Origin: Helianthus annuus | Taxonomy: Eukaryota; Streptophyta; Magnoliopsida; Asterales; Asteraceae | Direction of reading: 5' to 3' | NCBI RefSeq assembly: GCF_002127325.2 | Contig: NC_035436.2 | Coordinates: 28,221,354 to 28,285,353, forward strand | Length of the DNA: 64,000 bases | Shown here: positions 1-11,782 of the stretch, piece after piece | Numbering within the stretch: the first letter of the stretch is position 1 | How the letters are laid out: every line of letters begins with the position of its first letter | Notes under the pieces: model-generated | Told to the model about the DNA's origin: nothing | Database searches by the model: none | What the model saw: the letters and a program-made list of their open reading frames with translations, nothing else | Made by a program: the position numbers and the translations under genes

Positions 1-964
1 TTCAACGTCCGATCGATTATAACTATCCAACGATTGTCCGAGTACTGCTCAAATTGAGCTTATACTTTGTTATTCATCGTGATTTCGACTTGAGTATTTG
101 AGTGATGTTCGAATTCGGACTATGCTCTGTTATTCGTTGTAAATCCGTTGAATTGTTAAGTATTGCACTTAGTTAATTGTTGTGAGGGTTTAATCTCGTG
201 AATTGTCGTAACTGTTGTATTAGTTACTAACCCGTTTGTGTGTGCATTATTGTTAAAATAGGTTAATCCAGGCTAATCAGTAGGCTTATACTTTGCTCGT
301 TAAATCTGCAATGTGAGTCATTCTCTTTTTATCAATTGTTTTACAAAACTCCAAGTTATTTTCAAAGTTATAATTACAGGGATTAAGTCTTTGTAATCAC
401 CAAGTTACAGCCGGTATGTGGGGTTTTGTATACATTACTTGATAATCGTCACCATTGGGGCAGCCATTGGGTGATATGACCATAATCACAGACACCATTG
501 GACAGGTGGGCCAATGGGTCGAGTGGTAAAGTACCGTGGGTAGTTGGTTTGATACAGAAACGTTGTAATCGCTCTTAATACTGTAAATTATAACAACATA
601 GTATTTTCAGTAAAATGAATGATTCACTCAGTATTTCCCCGCTGACAAAACCTTTTTCAAACATGTTTCAGGTGATCTGTTGTAATCCAAGAAAAGTGTC
701 GCGAAGCACTACAAGCTCAGAGAAGTGGCTCAATGTGAATAAATAAAGAAACATGTTTTGAGAAATAAAGATTTCCCGGTGAAATCACTTTATTGTAAAT
801 TATGGGATTTTATCCCTAAACTTTATGTAATATATTAAACGGGCATTTTCAGTATTAAAAGATCCTGTATTAAAAGACTTCCGCTGTCGCCTAAGTTAGA
901 TACCGCAGGTTTCCCTGCCTCGCGGCTCTGGAACCGAGTCAAACCGGGGCCGAGGGCCGTGACA
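1..964 (+). repeat. 5' LTR of element A, truncated by window start
   Basis: The sequence matches 17590-18554 along its whole length with one 1-bp indel and about 24 substitutions. It ends in the terminal GACA and is followed nine bases later by the tRNA-Met primer site. The first 470 or so bases, including the TATA region, lie outside the window. Confidence 0.93.
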
Positions 965-973
965 GGGAAAAGG

Positions 974-986
974 TGGTATCAGAGCC
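974..986 (+). other. Primer-binding site of element A
   Basis: TGGTATCAGAGCC is complementary to the 3' end of plant initiator tRNA-Met and lies nine bases after the 5' LTR, as expected for minus-strand priming. Confidence 0.9.
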
Positions 987-1104
987 ATTGATCGAGCCAC
1001 TGATTTAAGCCTATTACTGATTAAGTATTTAACAAAATACTTAATTTTACTGATTGCCATTTTGTGATTATGTGTTTATTAACAGATTATTTGTTAGATA
1101 CAGT

Positions 1105-1457
1105 ATGGGTAAACAAAAGCTTTCTGCTATCTACCACAAATTAGATACTGCCTCCACAGAAAAAGGAACCTCTTCTTTAAAATACCCAGCAAACCTAGAA
1201 GAAGGGATTTTTGTCCGAAAAGCACAATATGAAAATCCTCTTACCCCAGAGAAAAGAAATTCGATTATTAGGAAGAGTCGGAAACCTCAAGTCAAGAAAG
1301 TGAGTTTTAATCCGGAAATCCACGAATTAGGCAATAATCCACCTTGGGAAGATAAACTAGACAAAAAAAATGGGAAAATCTTTATATGCTAGCTACCGTA
1401 GCAGAAAATGCAAACCTCTAAATTACCAATAATCAGAGTCTAGTAGAAAATTACTAC
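1105..1457 (+). pseudogene. Element A leader ORF, first part (decayed)
   Basis: An ATG at 1105 opens a basic, protein-like frame (lysine-rich, no recognised domain) between the primer site and gag. It stops at 1390-1392 in the original frame. Moving one frame at the A8 run near 1365 restores protein-like sequence to about 1457, broken by a TAA near 1421. It then meets GTAAAT, a fair 5' splice site; a run ending in a pyrimidine-rich stretch and AG precedes the next open frame at about 1604. I infer a leader exon and intron, but the splice junction is not proven and the phases do not close cleanly. No family is recognised. The alternative is chance reading of an untranslated leader. Confidence 0.4.
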
Positions 1458-1603
1458 CAAGTAAATAAATAAATCCTAATGTGTCTCTTTCTTGTTGTCT
1501 TTGTACAAATTGGTATGCAATAAAACTTTAGTGTTATTTATAAAACTTTGTTCCAAAGTTTTAACTTAGCATTTTTGTGCATTTTGCATATATGCTATGC
1601 AGC

Positions 1604-1808
1604 ATGAATGAGATATCGGAAGCATTTCAGAATCTCAACTTATATCCAGTGCCTATCGAAGTCTCCTATGACTTTACTGGTTATATTGCTGACATAGAAG
1701 AACCCCTGGAATTCCAAGCTCCACCGTTGGAAAAAGCAAAACCTAAAAAGAAAAGAAGGTATGTAGGATGGAGAAAAGTGTGCAGGAGAAAACCAACCAC
1801 TAGAAAAC
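1604..1808 (+). pseudogene. Element A leader ORF, second part, 5' of the B insertion
   Basis: An ATG at 1604 opens 68 codons that run to the target duplication of element B at 1804-1808. The encoded segment is acidic at first and ends in a strongly basic tail (KPKKKRR). When B and one copy of its target duplication are ignored, the frame stays open across the junction into 11783 and beyond. It is therefore one reading frame split by the insertion. No conserved domain is recognised. It lies upstream of gag in the sense orientation, like the extra upstream ORFs described in some Ty3/gypsy lineages. Confidence 0.5.
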
Positions 1809-2963
1809 TGTCACACCCCCAAAATCCACCCGCGGGTAACACCCGCTTCGAGGGCGTGACTGACCAGGATCCAGCCACCAATTATACTGAATAACTAAAT
1901 GGATAACAAAAGTAGTACTTACTAACCATACGATTAGCAAGTGTTAAGTTTAGAGTTCAAGTCTTAAGTTCAGAGTAAAATGTAGCGGAAGCATAATTAA
2001 CAGTTTTAAACGTTGTTCATAAGGTAAACATGATAAATGCCCAACACAAGGGCAGACGACCACTACACATCCCAAGCAGCTGCTCCAGTCACTGGCCACC
2101 TGCAAAGCATGCAGTAAGGGGTCAACAATAATGCTGAGTGAGTTCACTAGTTGTCCAGTTTTAATTACCAAAAACTTGTTTCACCAGTTAATTTATCCGT
2201 TTATACATGCCATGGGGAGCTACCCCAAAAGTTAGCGACTAAACTGTTTTTCCAATACCGAACACTAGGTAACCGAATGCGTTTCCGCAGGATGCCCCGA
2301 TGTCAATGTTCTATCATCATTGACGGATGCCTGAGTACATTAGTTCACGACCGATCCCATACCATGGCACGGTGTGAGGCTGGTAAGACCTAAATAGCGC
2401 TATCAACTAATAACCCGTTCGCCTGGCACCGGCGACTAATCGGTATTATGTAGTAGGGACTTGAGTGATAGAGTTGCGTTTAGTGCCGTTAGTTGCATTC
2501 CGTATAAACAGTAATTAACTAAAAAAGGTTTCCCAATACCAGGGAAGATACAGTAAGTTTGTTCCCAATAAATAGGGAAGGAATGTAGACGGTATCCCCT
2601 TTTCAAGGGGATAGGGTTGTTTTAGTCTCGTGTCCCAAACCACCGGGACGCATGCTTTTAAGTTGTGAACTCACCTTGGGTTGCTCGGTATGATACGTTA
2701 CTTGGTTAAGTAGGTTGGTCACCACGTCCTAGCATGGTTACCAAGTATGGGTCAAGTTGGGTACAAGTAAACACGTATAAGACACACTTATCGTAAATGC
2801 AAATAACTACAGTAGCAGGTATACATGCAGCCCAGTCAACAGCAAGTCCAACATACAAACAGTGGGGTTATTGGGCCCAAAACAGTAACAGTTACACAAG
2901 CAGTCCAGTTAACAGACAATCCAACAAGTACATTGGCCCAATAACAGCCCAGTCGAGACAAAG

Positions 2964-3195
2964 ATGACTCGCAACCAAGGTTGCGACTCGCAACCGAGGT
3001 CTCGGTTCGTCATGCTTTGGTTGCGACTCGCAATCAGAGATTCCGACTCGCAACCGGCGGTTTCGACAAAGCGGCTGTGGTTACGACTCGCAATCGGATC
3101 GATACGCGTTGATTACGACTCGCAACCGGGAGGTCTCGACAAATCCTGTTGTGGTTTCGAGTCGCAACCAAGGGTTCCGACTCGCAACCGTGGTT
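2964..3195. repeat. Cluster of GACTCGCAAC near-palindromes in element B LTR
   Basis: About nine copies of GACTCGCAAC or close variants lie within 230 bp, several extended to GGTTGCGACTCGCAACC, which is palindromic except for its centre. Spacing is irregular. The same block is at 10404-10635 in the other LTR. In the element's direction it lies roughly 0.75-1 kb downstream of the TATA box, so it should be transcribed. Confidence 0.75.
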
Positions 3196-3963
3196 ACGTG
3201 TGCATGAAGACCTTCTAGAACCTGTCATTTGTACGAACCAATGGAAATGCTTTTTCATGAAACCAATATGTACCATTTCCACTAAAACATGTTTGTTTGT
3301 CTGATCATTAGCCAAAACAGATCAAATATACACCTTTCAAAAATATTTCAAAGGCATTCAAATTGTTCTTCATGTTCCTCAAACAATATTCAAACAATAA
3401 TCATAACCAATCCTCCTAATAAGCTAAAAATCATTCAAACAAAGACATACTACTAAAAACCCAAAACCGTGCACTTAAAACCTCATAATCAAGCCCTTAA
3501 TCTGATCATTCAAGCAATTAGCACATATCCGAAACATACATTTTATTCGGCCAAAATCATTCAAACAAGCATCTAGCATAATATCAAAACCATTTAACAC
3601 CAAACCGGATTATTTTTCATTAAGACACATAATCATTTCGAGAAATCACCTTTATCATCAAACAAGTCTTTTATAGCAATAACATCAACGATCAAGCATT
3701 AATAAGCATACAACCATAACAACATCAACAACCATGAGCATACAAATACTAACCGGTAGAGACTTAAGGTGTGTGGGTCCGATGAATGAGCTTCCGGTTG
3801 GTGGTTCCGAGCTAGAGCCGAGTATGTTCTTGATTTGGTTGAACCCGAGAAGAAGAAGAAGAGGGATTGTAGTGTTGTGCTAGGGTTTTAGGGTTTAGTG
3901 AAGGAGATGAGAGGAGAGTGTGAGAAGGGAGTGTGTAAAATGGATAAGGGAGGTGGGGTTGGG

Positions 3964-3971
3964 TTTATATA
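3964..3971 (-). promoter_or_regulatory. TATA box in element B 3' LTR
   Basis: TATATAAA on the minus strand is followed within about 40 bases by a CT-rich, CACTC-containing stretch typical of plant transcription starts. It is identical to the 5' LTR copy. In this LTR it would drive transcription out of the element towards 1. Confidence 0.6.
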
Positions 3972-4339
3972 ATGTTCCGAATGGGCTTAGGGGGGTTCCG
4001 GGTTGGGTTTTTGGCTACAAGGCCTTAGCCGGCCCATTGCTACTGTTCACTCGAGACCATTCCGGGTCTCGAGTCGGGTCGAGGTTTCGGTTTACATATA
4101 TAACACTTATATATATATATATATACACATAAGTAAATCGGCATATAACACATAATAGCAAATAGTTTTTCATACATCTTTACTGTTAGTCGATTACGTA
4201 CACGTTTGTTACATCGAAAGGTTATCCGGAAAGATCCGAGGTGTCACATTATCCCCAAGTTTTAGGAACTTTCGTCCCGAAAGTTAAGGCAGCCACTGTC
4301 AAGCTAGTGTAAGTGAAAGCGTTTCAACGGGGTGTCACA

Positions 4340-4353
4340 TCATCCCCCCGTTA
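4340..4353 (-). other. Polypurine tract of element B
   Basis: Read on the minus strand the sequence is AACGGGGGGATGA, directly abutting the 3' LTR. It overlaps the last codon and stop of gag-pol by a few bases. Confidence 0.8.
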
Positions 4354-7300
4354 GTTTGGAATTTCGTCCCGAAATTCGTTCGTAGCTTCAGTGCTGGGAT
4401 TTTCGTTAGGGAACAGCTGGGGATACTTGTGCTTCATCTGGTCTTCCCGCTCCCAGGTATACTCTGGGCCACGTCGCGAGTTCCAACGAACTCGTACAAG
4501 AGGTATCTGGCTACGTTTGAGGGTTTTGATCACTCGATCCGTGATCTCGATCGGTTCCTCAGTAAAGTGTAGCTGTTCGTCAATCGTTAGTTCCTTAAAA
4601 GGAATCACAAGTGTTTCATCCGACAAACACTTCTTCAGGTTAGATACGTGGAAAACGTTGTGTACCGCACTCAGTTCTTCAGGCAGGTTCAATCTATAAG
4701 CAACCTTACCGATCTTCTCGGTAATTTCGAATGGTCCGATATATCGCGGATTAAGCTTGCCCCGTTTACCAAAGCGAACCACACCCTTCCAGGGTGAGAC
4801 TTTGAGTAGAACCCGGTCACCGACCTGGAATTCCAATGGTTTCCTACGCTTATCAGCGTAGCTCTTCTGACGGTCACGAGCTGCCGCCATGCGTTGTCTG
4901 ATCTGGGCAATCTTTTCCGTTGTATCTACCACCATCTCTGGGCCTGTGATTTGACTATCACCGATTTCCGCCCAGCAGAGAGGTGACCGGCATTTACGTC
5001 CGTACAATGCCTCAAAAGGTGCTGCCTGAATACTGGTGTGGTAACTGTTGTTGTAAGAGAACTCTACTAACGGTAGATGCTTCTCCCAGTTCTTGCCAAA
5101 GTCGATCACACACGCTCTAAGCATGTCTTCCAGGGTTTGGATGGTGCGTTCAGACTGCCCATCCGTTTGCGGGTGATAAGCGGTGCTCATGTCCAAACGT
5201 GAGCCAAAGCATTTGTGCATAGCTTGCCACAATTCCGAAGTAAATCGAGCATCTCGGTCGGAAATAATTGAGGTTGGCACTCCATGCCTCGAAACTACTT
5301 CCTTTAAGTAAATCTCCGCCAAGGTAGAAAACTTGTCTGTTTCCTTAATAGCCAGAAAGTGCGCGGACTTGGTCAATCGATCTACGATTACCCAAATAGC
5401 ATCATTTCCGCGTTGAGATCTAGGTAACCCTGTAACAAAATCCATGGAAATTTGCTCCCATTTCCATTTCGGGATTTCTGGTTGTTGGAGTAGGCCTGCT
5501 GGCTTCTGGTATTCTGTCTTGACTCTCGCGCAAGTCAAGCATTTGCTGACGTATGTTGCTATGTGGGCCTTCATACCAGGCCACCAATATGTAGTCTTCA
5601 AATCGTAGTACATCTTGTCCGAACCAGGATGTACTGAGTAGCGGGACTTGTGGGCTTCGTCCATCACGAGTTCACGTAAACCTCCAAAGAGAGGAATCCA
5701 GATACGCCCTGTTACATAGTAAGCACCATCTTCTTTCTGTTCTAGTTGCTGTCTCGATCCTCGCAGAGACTCATCCCTGATGTTTTCCGGCTTCAATGCT
5801 TCAACTTGAGCATTTCGAATCTGGGTAGGGAGGTTAGACTGGATGGTAAGTTGCAGTGCTCGCACGCGCTTTGGTATGGTGTCCTTTCGGCTGAGGGCAT
5901 CTGCCACGACATTGGCTTTGCCCGGATGGTATTTGATGGCGCATTCGTAGTCGTTCAAAAGTTCGACCCATCGACGTTGCCTCATGTTCAATTCCTTTTG
6001 CCTAAAGATATACTCGAGACTCCTGTGATCGGTGTAAATGGTGCACTTGGTACCGTACAGGTAATGTCTCCATATCTTAAGAGCAAAGATCACTGCTCCC
6101 AGTTCCAAGTCATGCGTCGTGTAGTTCTTTTCGTGCGTCTTAAGTTGTCGTGAGGCGTAGGCAATAACTTTCTCGCGTTGCATTAGCACGCAACCGAGCC
6201 CATGAATAGACGCATCGCAGTAAACCACAAAGTCGTCAGTGCCTTCCGGTAACGAGAGAATAGGAGCGCTACAGAGGTTATCCTTAAGCCTCTGAAAAGC
6301 AGATTCCTGTGCTGCATTCCACTTGTAGGCGACGCCTTTCTGAGTAAGAGTCGTGAGAGGTTGTGCAATCTTGGAGAATCCCTGAATAAATCTGCGGTAG
6401 TAGCCTGCCAAACCCAAAAATTGGCGAACTTCCGTGGGAGTCTTAGGCGTAGGCCAGTTCTTTATCGATTCGATCTTGGCGGGGTCGACGTGAATTCCAT
6501 TCTTATTAACTACATGGCCGAGGAAATGGACTTCTCGAAGCCAGAAGTCACATTTAGAGAATTTGGCGTACAGTTGCTCGTTGCGAAGGAGTTCGAGGAT
6601 AAGGCGTAGGTGCTGTTCATGCTCTTCTTGACTCTTCGAATAAATCAGGATGTCGTCGATAAACACGATCACGAATTTGTCGAGGTAAGGCTTACATACG
6701 CGGTTCATAAGATCCATGAACACTGCAGGCGCGTTGGTCATTCCAAAAGGCATGACGAGGAACTCGTAATGACCATAACGAGTCCTGAATGCAGTCTTGG
6801 AAATATCTTCATTACGAACTCTCAGCTGATGATAGCCTGATCGCAGGTCAATCTTTGAATAGTAGCTCGATCCTTGCAACTGATCGAATAGGTCGTCGAT
6901 ACGCGGGAGAGGGTAACGGTTCTTGGTGGTAACTTTGTTCAACTCACGGTAGTCGATGCACATTCGGAATGTGCCATCCTTCTTCTTGACAAAGAGTACT
7001 GGGGCTCCCCAGGGTGATGAACTAGGACGGATAAATCCTTTATCCAATAGTTCCTGTAATTGCGTAGAGAGTTCCTTCAGTTCTGCAGGGGCTAAACGGT
7101 ACGGTGCACGAGCTATGGGTGCTGCTCCGGGAGCTAGCTCGATTTGGAATTCGACCTGACGGTGAGGAGGGAGTCCAGGTAGTTCCTCAGGAAATACCTC
7201 GGGATAATCGCGTACTACAGGAAAATCTTCAATCCTCTTTTCCTTTCCGTGGGTGTTGGTGACGAGTGCTAGGATAGCGGTGTGCCCTTTCTGCAAACAC

Positions 7301-8973
7301 TTCTGGGCTTTTAAAAGCGAGATGATGCCTGTGACTTCTCCACCTTTGTTGCCTTTGACGATGAGGGGTTGACCAGAACGGCGAGGTATACGAACTGCTT
7401 TCTCTTGACAGAGGATTTCAGCGCGATGTTTGGATAACCAATCCATACCAATGACGACGTCGAAGCTTCCAAGTTTAACAGGGAAAAGATCGATACTAAA
7501 TGTGTGGCCAGACAATTCTAGGGTGCAGTCGTGGATCACATGCGTGGCCTCGATGTTCTTACCATTAGCTATCTCGACGGTATGCTTAGAACTTAACAAT
7601 GCAGGCGAGTGCTTAAGTTTCTTACTAATGCGAAGGGATACATAACTGGCATCGGCACCGGAATCAAATAACACAGAAACATAACGATCATCAAGTAGGA
7701 ACTTACCCGCCACGACGTTGGGGTCGTTCCTTGCTTCTCCAGCACCAATCACGAAAGCTCTTCCCCTTGCATTCCCAGCATTGTTGTTCTGCTCATTGTT
7801 CCCAGCTCCCTGATTGTTGTTGCGATTCTGATTCAGTTCAGGGCAATCCTTTCGCATGTGCCCTGTTGCCCCGCATTTAAAACATGCTCTGTTGTTTCCC
7901 TGCTGCTGCTGCTGTTGGGGTTGTTGCTGATTCTGCCTTGCTGGGAACTGACTTCTGCAATCCTTTGCTTCGTGCCCCATCTTATGGCATCGCTGACACT
8001 GACCCTTGTTGCATGCCCCATTGTGGTGCCTGTTACACTTGTTGCACTTAGGGTAGTTTCCCCGGTAGCCACCCTGTTGCTGAGTGCCTTTGTTGTTGTC
8101 AGTTTTCCTTTGCTGAGCTGGGGCTTGAGTAGGGTTAGCATCCTTGCCCTGATTTCCATCCCACTTTCGTTTGCCATCACTAGAACTTCCTTCCGTAGCA
8201 CTGATCCTTTTGGGCAACCTGCCCTCTTCCACAGCCTGATCAGTGAGTTTGTGAGCAAGTCGAACGATCGGTTGAATGGTAGTGTGGTTGGCTGAAGTTA
8301 CATGGCTTCGGATTTCTGGAGCCAGTCCCTTGATGTACAGTTCGATCCTTCGGTACATGGGTCGAGACATGTTTGGACAAAGAGCAGCATAGTCGTTGGA
8401 CAGCTTGGTGTAGGTCTCAATCTCTGACCCAACCATCTTGAGTTCATAGTACTCATTTTCCAGCTTGTGGATGTCATCCCGGTGACAGTACTCTTCCTTG
8501 ATCATATCCTTGAAATCTTCCCACGCAGTAGCGTTAGCAGTCTCCAAACCAAGCATTTGAATTTGTGCCTTCCACCACGAAAGTGCGCTTCCCTCTAGAG
8601 TACCAGTAGCAAACTTCACCCAATTAGCAGGGGGACACTCGCAAACAGCGAAAACAGCTTCGACCTTCTCGATCCAGTGTAGGAGTCCTATGGCACCCTC
8701 AGTGCCACTGAATGGAAGAGGCTTGCAATCCATGAAGGCCTTGAAGGTACAAACACGTGGTTGCGCAGGTGCAGGCTGACCTGTTGTGAGGAGTGAAGCG
8801 AAATAGGTTTAGAGGCGAAAAGACGATGTGGCGGTAGGATCTAAACATCCTAAAACATCGAGTTTACCTATAGGGTGAGCTGCGAAAGCTGCAGCCACAG
8901 TGTTGAGCAGGCTAGTGAACTGAGCCTGAGTCATGTTGATGTTTCCTCGTCCGCGTCCACTCATTGTCTTCAT
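4351..8973 (-). CDS. Element B Gag-Pol polyprotein (spliced: 8973-8868 and 8780-4351)
   Basis: Exon 2 is open for 1476 codons from 8778; the longest unspliced ATG frame starts at 8733 and gives 1460 residues. Residue numbers below are from 8733: retrotransposon Gag about 1-190; CCHC knuckles about 226-258 and 283-296; aspartic protease DSGAD about 357; reverse transcriptase with FIDD about 691; RNase H; integrase HHCC from about 1034 with D, D, E near 1097, 1159 and 1195; C-terminal chromodomain-like segment about 1418-1440 ([10 protein letters not shown]). Starting at 8973 and removing 8867-8781 adds 51 residues in frame, including a Gly/Arg-rich start, and supplies the N-terminal part of Gag. 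Unspliced translation from 8973 ends at a TAA at 8811-8809. All catalytic motifs look intact. The protein should copy the element RNA and integrate it, with the chromodomain expected to guide targeting. Confidence 0.93.
8781..8867 (-). other. Candidate spliceosomal intron in element B gag
   Basis: On the minus strand the 87-bp segment begins GTAAAC after an ATAG exon end and finishes CTCACAACAG before the resumed frame. It is T/C-rich in its 3' half. It holds an in-frame TAA (8811-8809), so it must be removed to join the ATG at 8973 to the main frame. Splicing is phase 1 and creates a glycine codon at the junction. The intron is inferred from sequence only. Confidence 0.7.
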
Positions 8974-9232
8974 AACCAGAAAACATAGTATGAGTGCGTG
9001 ATAGCGAGAATAAGATAGAAGAGAGAAGATGTATCTATCTAATCAGGCAAACTAGTGCGTATAGCAAAGCAGAAACATAAAACAATTAAGCAAGTAACTA
9101 TGGGTCTGAGCTATGAGGTCAGATAAGTCGAGCCTTGTACTTGGAGTGTAGTGTCGTCACGAGTCACGGGTTATAGTCTGGTTTTTCTCAAAAAGATTTT
9201 CCCTTTTTAAAACCAAGTTCACTATAACCAAT

Positions 9233-9245
9233 GGCTCTGATACCA
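9233..9245 (-). other. Primer-binding site of element B
   Basis: On the minus strand this reads TGGTATCAGAGCC, complementary to initiator tRNA-Met, three bases inside the 5' LTR boundary at 9249. Confidence 0.92.
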
Positions 9246-10403
9246 ATCTGTCACACCCCCAAAATCCACCCGCGGGTAACACCCGCTTCGAGGGCGTGAC
9301 TGACCAGGATCCAGCCACCAATTATACTGAATAACTAAATGGATAACAAAAGTAGTACTTACTAACCATACGATTAGCAAGTGTTAAGTTTAGAGTTCAA
9401 GTCTTAAGTTCAGAGTAAAATGTAGCGGAAGCATAATTAACAGTTTTAAACGTTGTTCATAAGGTAAACATGATAAATGCCCAACACACGGGCAGACGAC
9501 CACTACACATCCCAAGCAGCTGCTCCAGTCACTGGCCACCTGCAAAGCATGCAGTAAGGGGTCAACAATAATGCTGAGTGAGTTCACTAGTTGTCCAGTT
9601 TTAATTACCAAAAACTTGTTTCACCAGTTAATTTATCCGTTTATACATGCCATGGGGAGCTACCCCAAAAGTTAGCGACTAAACTGTTTTTCCAATACCG
9701 AACACTAGGTAACCAAATGCGTTTCCGCAGGATGCCCCGATGTCAATGTTCTATCATCATTGACGGATGCCTGAGTACATTAGTTCACGACCGATCCCAT
9801 ACCATGGCACGGTGTGAGGCTGGTAAGACCTAAATAGCGCTATCAACTAATAACCCGTTCGCCTGGCACCGGCGACTAATCGGTATTATGTAGTAGGGAC
9901 TTGAGTGATAGAGTTGCGTTTAGTGCCGTTAGTTGCATTCCGTATAAACAGTAATTAACTAAAAAAGGTTTCCCAATACCAGGGAAGATACAGTAAGTTT
10001 GTTCCCAATAAATAGGGAAGGAATGTAGACGGTATCCCCTTTTCAAGGGGATAGGGTTGTTTTAGTCTCGTGTCCCAAACCACCGGGACGCATGCTTTTA
10101 AGTTGTGAACTCACCTTGGGTTGCTCGGTATGATACGTTACTTGGTTAAGTAGGTTGGTCACCACGTCCTAGCATGGTTACCAAGTATGGGTCAAGTTGG
10201 GTACAAGTAAACACGTATAAGACACACTTATCGTAAATGCAAATAACTACAGTAGCAGGTATACATGCAGCCCAGTCAACAGCAAGTCCAACATACAAAC
10301 AGTGGGGTTATTGGGCCCAAAACAGTAACAGTTACACAAGCAGTCCAGTTAACAGACAATCCAACAAGTACATTGGCCCAATAACAGCCCAGTCGAGACA
10401 AAG

Positions 10404-10635
10404 ATGACTCGCAACCAAGGTTGCGACTCGCAACCGAGGTCTCGGTTCGTCATGCTTTGGTTGCGACTCGCAATCAGAGATTCCGACTCGCAACCGGCGG
10501 TTTCGACAAAGCGGCTGTGGTTACGACTCGCAATCGGATCGATACGCGTTGATTACGACTCGCAACCGGGAGGTCTCGACAAATCCTGTTGTGGTTTCGA
10601 GTCGCAACCAAGGGTTCCGACTCGCAACCGTGGTT
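10404..10635. repeat. GACTCGCAAC near-palindrome cluster, 5' LTR copy
   Basis: This is the same cluster as at 2964-3195, here downstream of the active promoter and therefore in the predicted transcript leader. Confidence 0.75.
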
Positions 10636-11403
10636 ACGTGTGCATGAAGACCTTCTAGAACCTGTCATTTGTACGAACCAATGGAAATGCTTTTTCATGA
10701 AACCAATATGTACCATTTCCACTAAAACATGTTTGTTTGTCTGATCATTAGCCAAAACAGATCAAATATACACCTTTCAAAAATATTTCAAAGGCATTCA
10801 AATTGTTCTTCATGTTCCTCAAACAATATTCAAACAATAATCATAACCAATCCTCCTAATAAGCTAAAAATCATTCAAACAAAGACATACTACTAAAAAC
10901 CCAAAACCGTGCACTTAAAACCTCATAATCAAGCCCTTAATCTGATCATTCAAGCAATTAGCACATATCCGAAACATACATTTTATTCGGCCAAAATCAT
11001 TCAAACAAGCATCTAGCATAATATCAAAACCATTTAACACCAAACCGGATTATTTTTCATTAAGACACATAATCATTTCGAGAAATCACCTTTATCATCA
11101 AACAAGTCTTTTATAGCAATAACATCAACGATCAAGCATTAATAAGCATACAACCATAACAACATCAACAACCATGAGCATACAAATACTAACCGGTAGA
11201 GACTTAAGGTGTGTGGGTCCGATGAATGAGCTTCCGGTTGGTGGTTCCGAGCTAGAGCCGAGTATGTTCTTGATTTGGTTGAACCCGAGAAGAAGAAGAA
11301 GAGGGATTGTAGTGTTGTGCTAGGGTTTTAGGGTTTAGTGAAGGAGATGAGAGGAGAGTGTGAGAAGGGAGTGTGTAAAATGGATAAGGGAGGTGGGGTT
11401 GGG

Positions 11404-11411
11404 TTTATATA
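11404..11411 (-). promoter_or_regulatory. TATA box of element B promoter
   Basis: TATATAAA on the minus strand lies about 365 bases into the 5' LTR and is followed by a CT-rich segment (TTACACACTCCCTTC) where transcription probably starts near 11375. Confidence 0.65.
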
Positions 11412-11782
11412 ATGTTCCGAATGGGCTTAGGGGGGTTCCGGGTTGGGTTTTTGGCTACAAGGCCTTAGCCGGCCCATTGCTACTGTTCACTCGAGACCAT
11501 TCCGGGTCTCGAGTCGGGTCGAGGTTTCGGTTTACATATATAACACTTATATATATATATATACACATAAGTAAATCGGCATATAACACATAATAGCAAA
11601 TAGTTTTTCATACATCTTTACTGTTAGTCGATTACGTACACGTTTGTTACATCGAAAGGTTATCCGGAAAGATCCGAGGTGTCACATTATCCCCAAGTTT
11701 TAGGAACTTTCGTCCCGAAAGTTAAGGCAGCCACTGTCAAGCTAGTGTAAGTGAAAGCGTTTCAACGGGGTGTCACAAAAAC

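Larger units (their letters stand above)
1809..4339 (-). repeat. 3' LTR of element B
   Basis: The LTR starts TGTCACACCCCC and ends GGGGTGTCACA on the plus strand, so the ends are inverted copies of TGTGACA/TGTCACA. It is nearly identical to 9249-11777. It contains a TATA motif (3964-3971), a TA microsatellite near 4108 and a cluster of CGACTCGCAAC-type near-palindromes (2964-3195). Confidence 0.95.
1809..11777 (-). mobile_element. Element B: young, apparently complete Tekay-type Ty3/gypsy element
   Basis: This is a 9969-bp element on the minus strand, bounded by LTRs of 2531 and 2529 bp and by a perfect 5-bp target duplication AAAAC (1804-1808 and 11778-11782). In its own direction it reads: 5' LTR (11777-9249), primer site (9245-9233), gag-pol (8973-4351), polypurine tract, 3' LTR (4339-1809). 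The two LTRs differ, as far as I can see, by two substitutions (near 2049/9489 and 2276/9716) and one TA unit. With an open gag-pol this indicates a very recent, possibly still mobile insertion into the leader of element A. Confidence 0.96.
9249..11777 (-). repeat. 5' LTR of element B
   Basis: This 2529-bp LTR is nearly identical to 1809-4339. In the element's direction it starts at 11777. The TATA box is about 370 bases in, so U3 is short and the transcribed part (R-U5) is unusually long, close to 2.1 kb. Confidence 0.95.

Noticed and set aside
1793..1894. Readthrough of element A leader ORF into element B LTR
   Set aside because: The apparent extension from 1809 to 1894 is LTR sequence; the true continuation is at 11783 across the target duplication.
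2964..3315. Open frames on both strands within element B LTRs (also 10404-10755)
   Set aside because: They follow the GACTCGCAAC repeats, whose lack of stops creates chance frames; both lie in LTR sequence.
4391..8295. Plus-strand frames opposite element B gag-pol (up to 145 codons)
   Set aside because: They are shadows of the minus-strand coding frame and have no motifs of their own.
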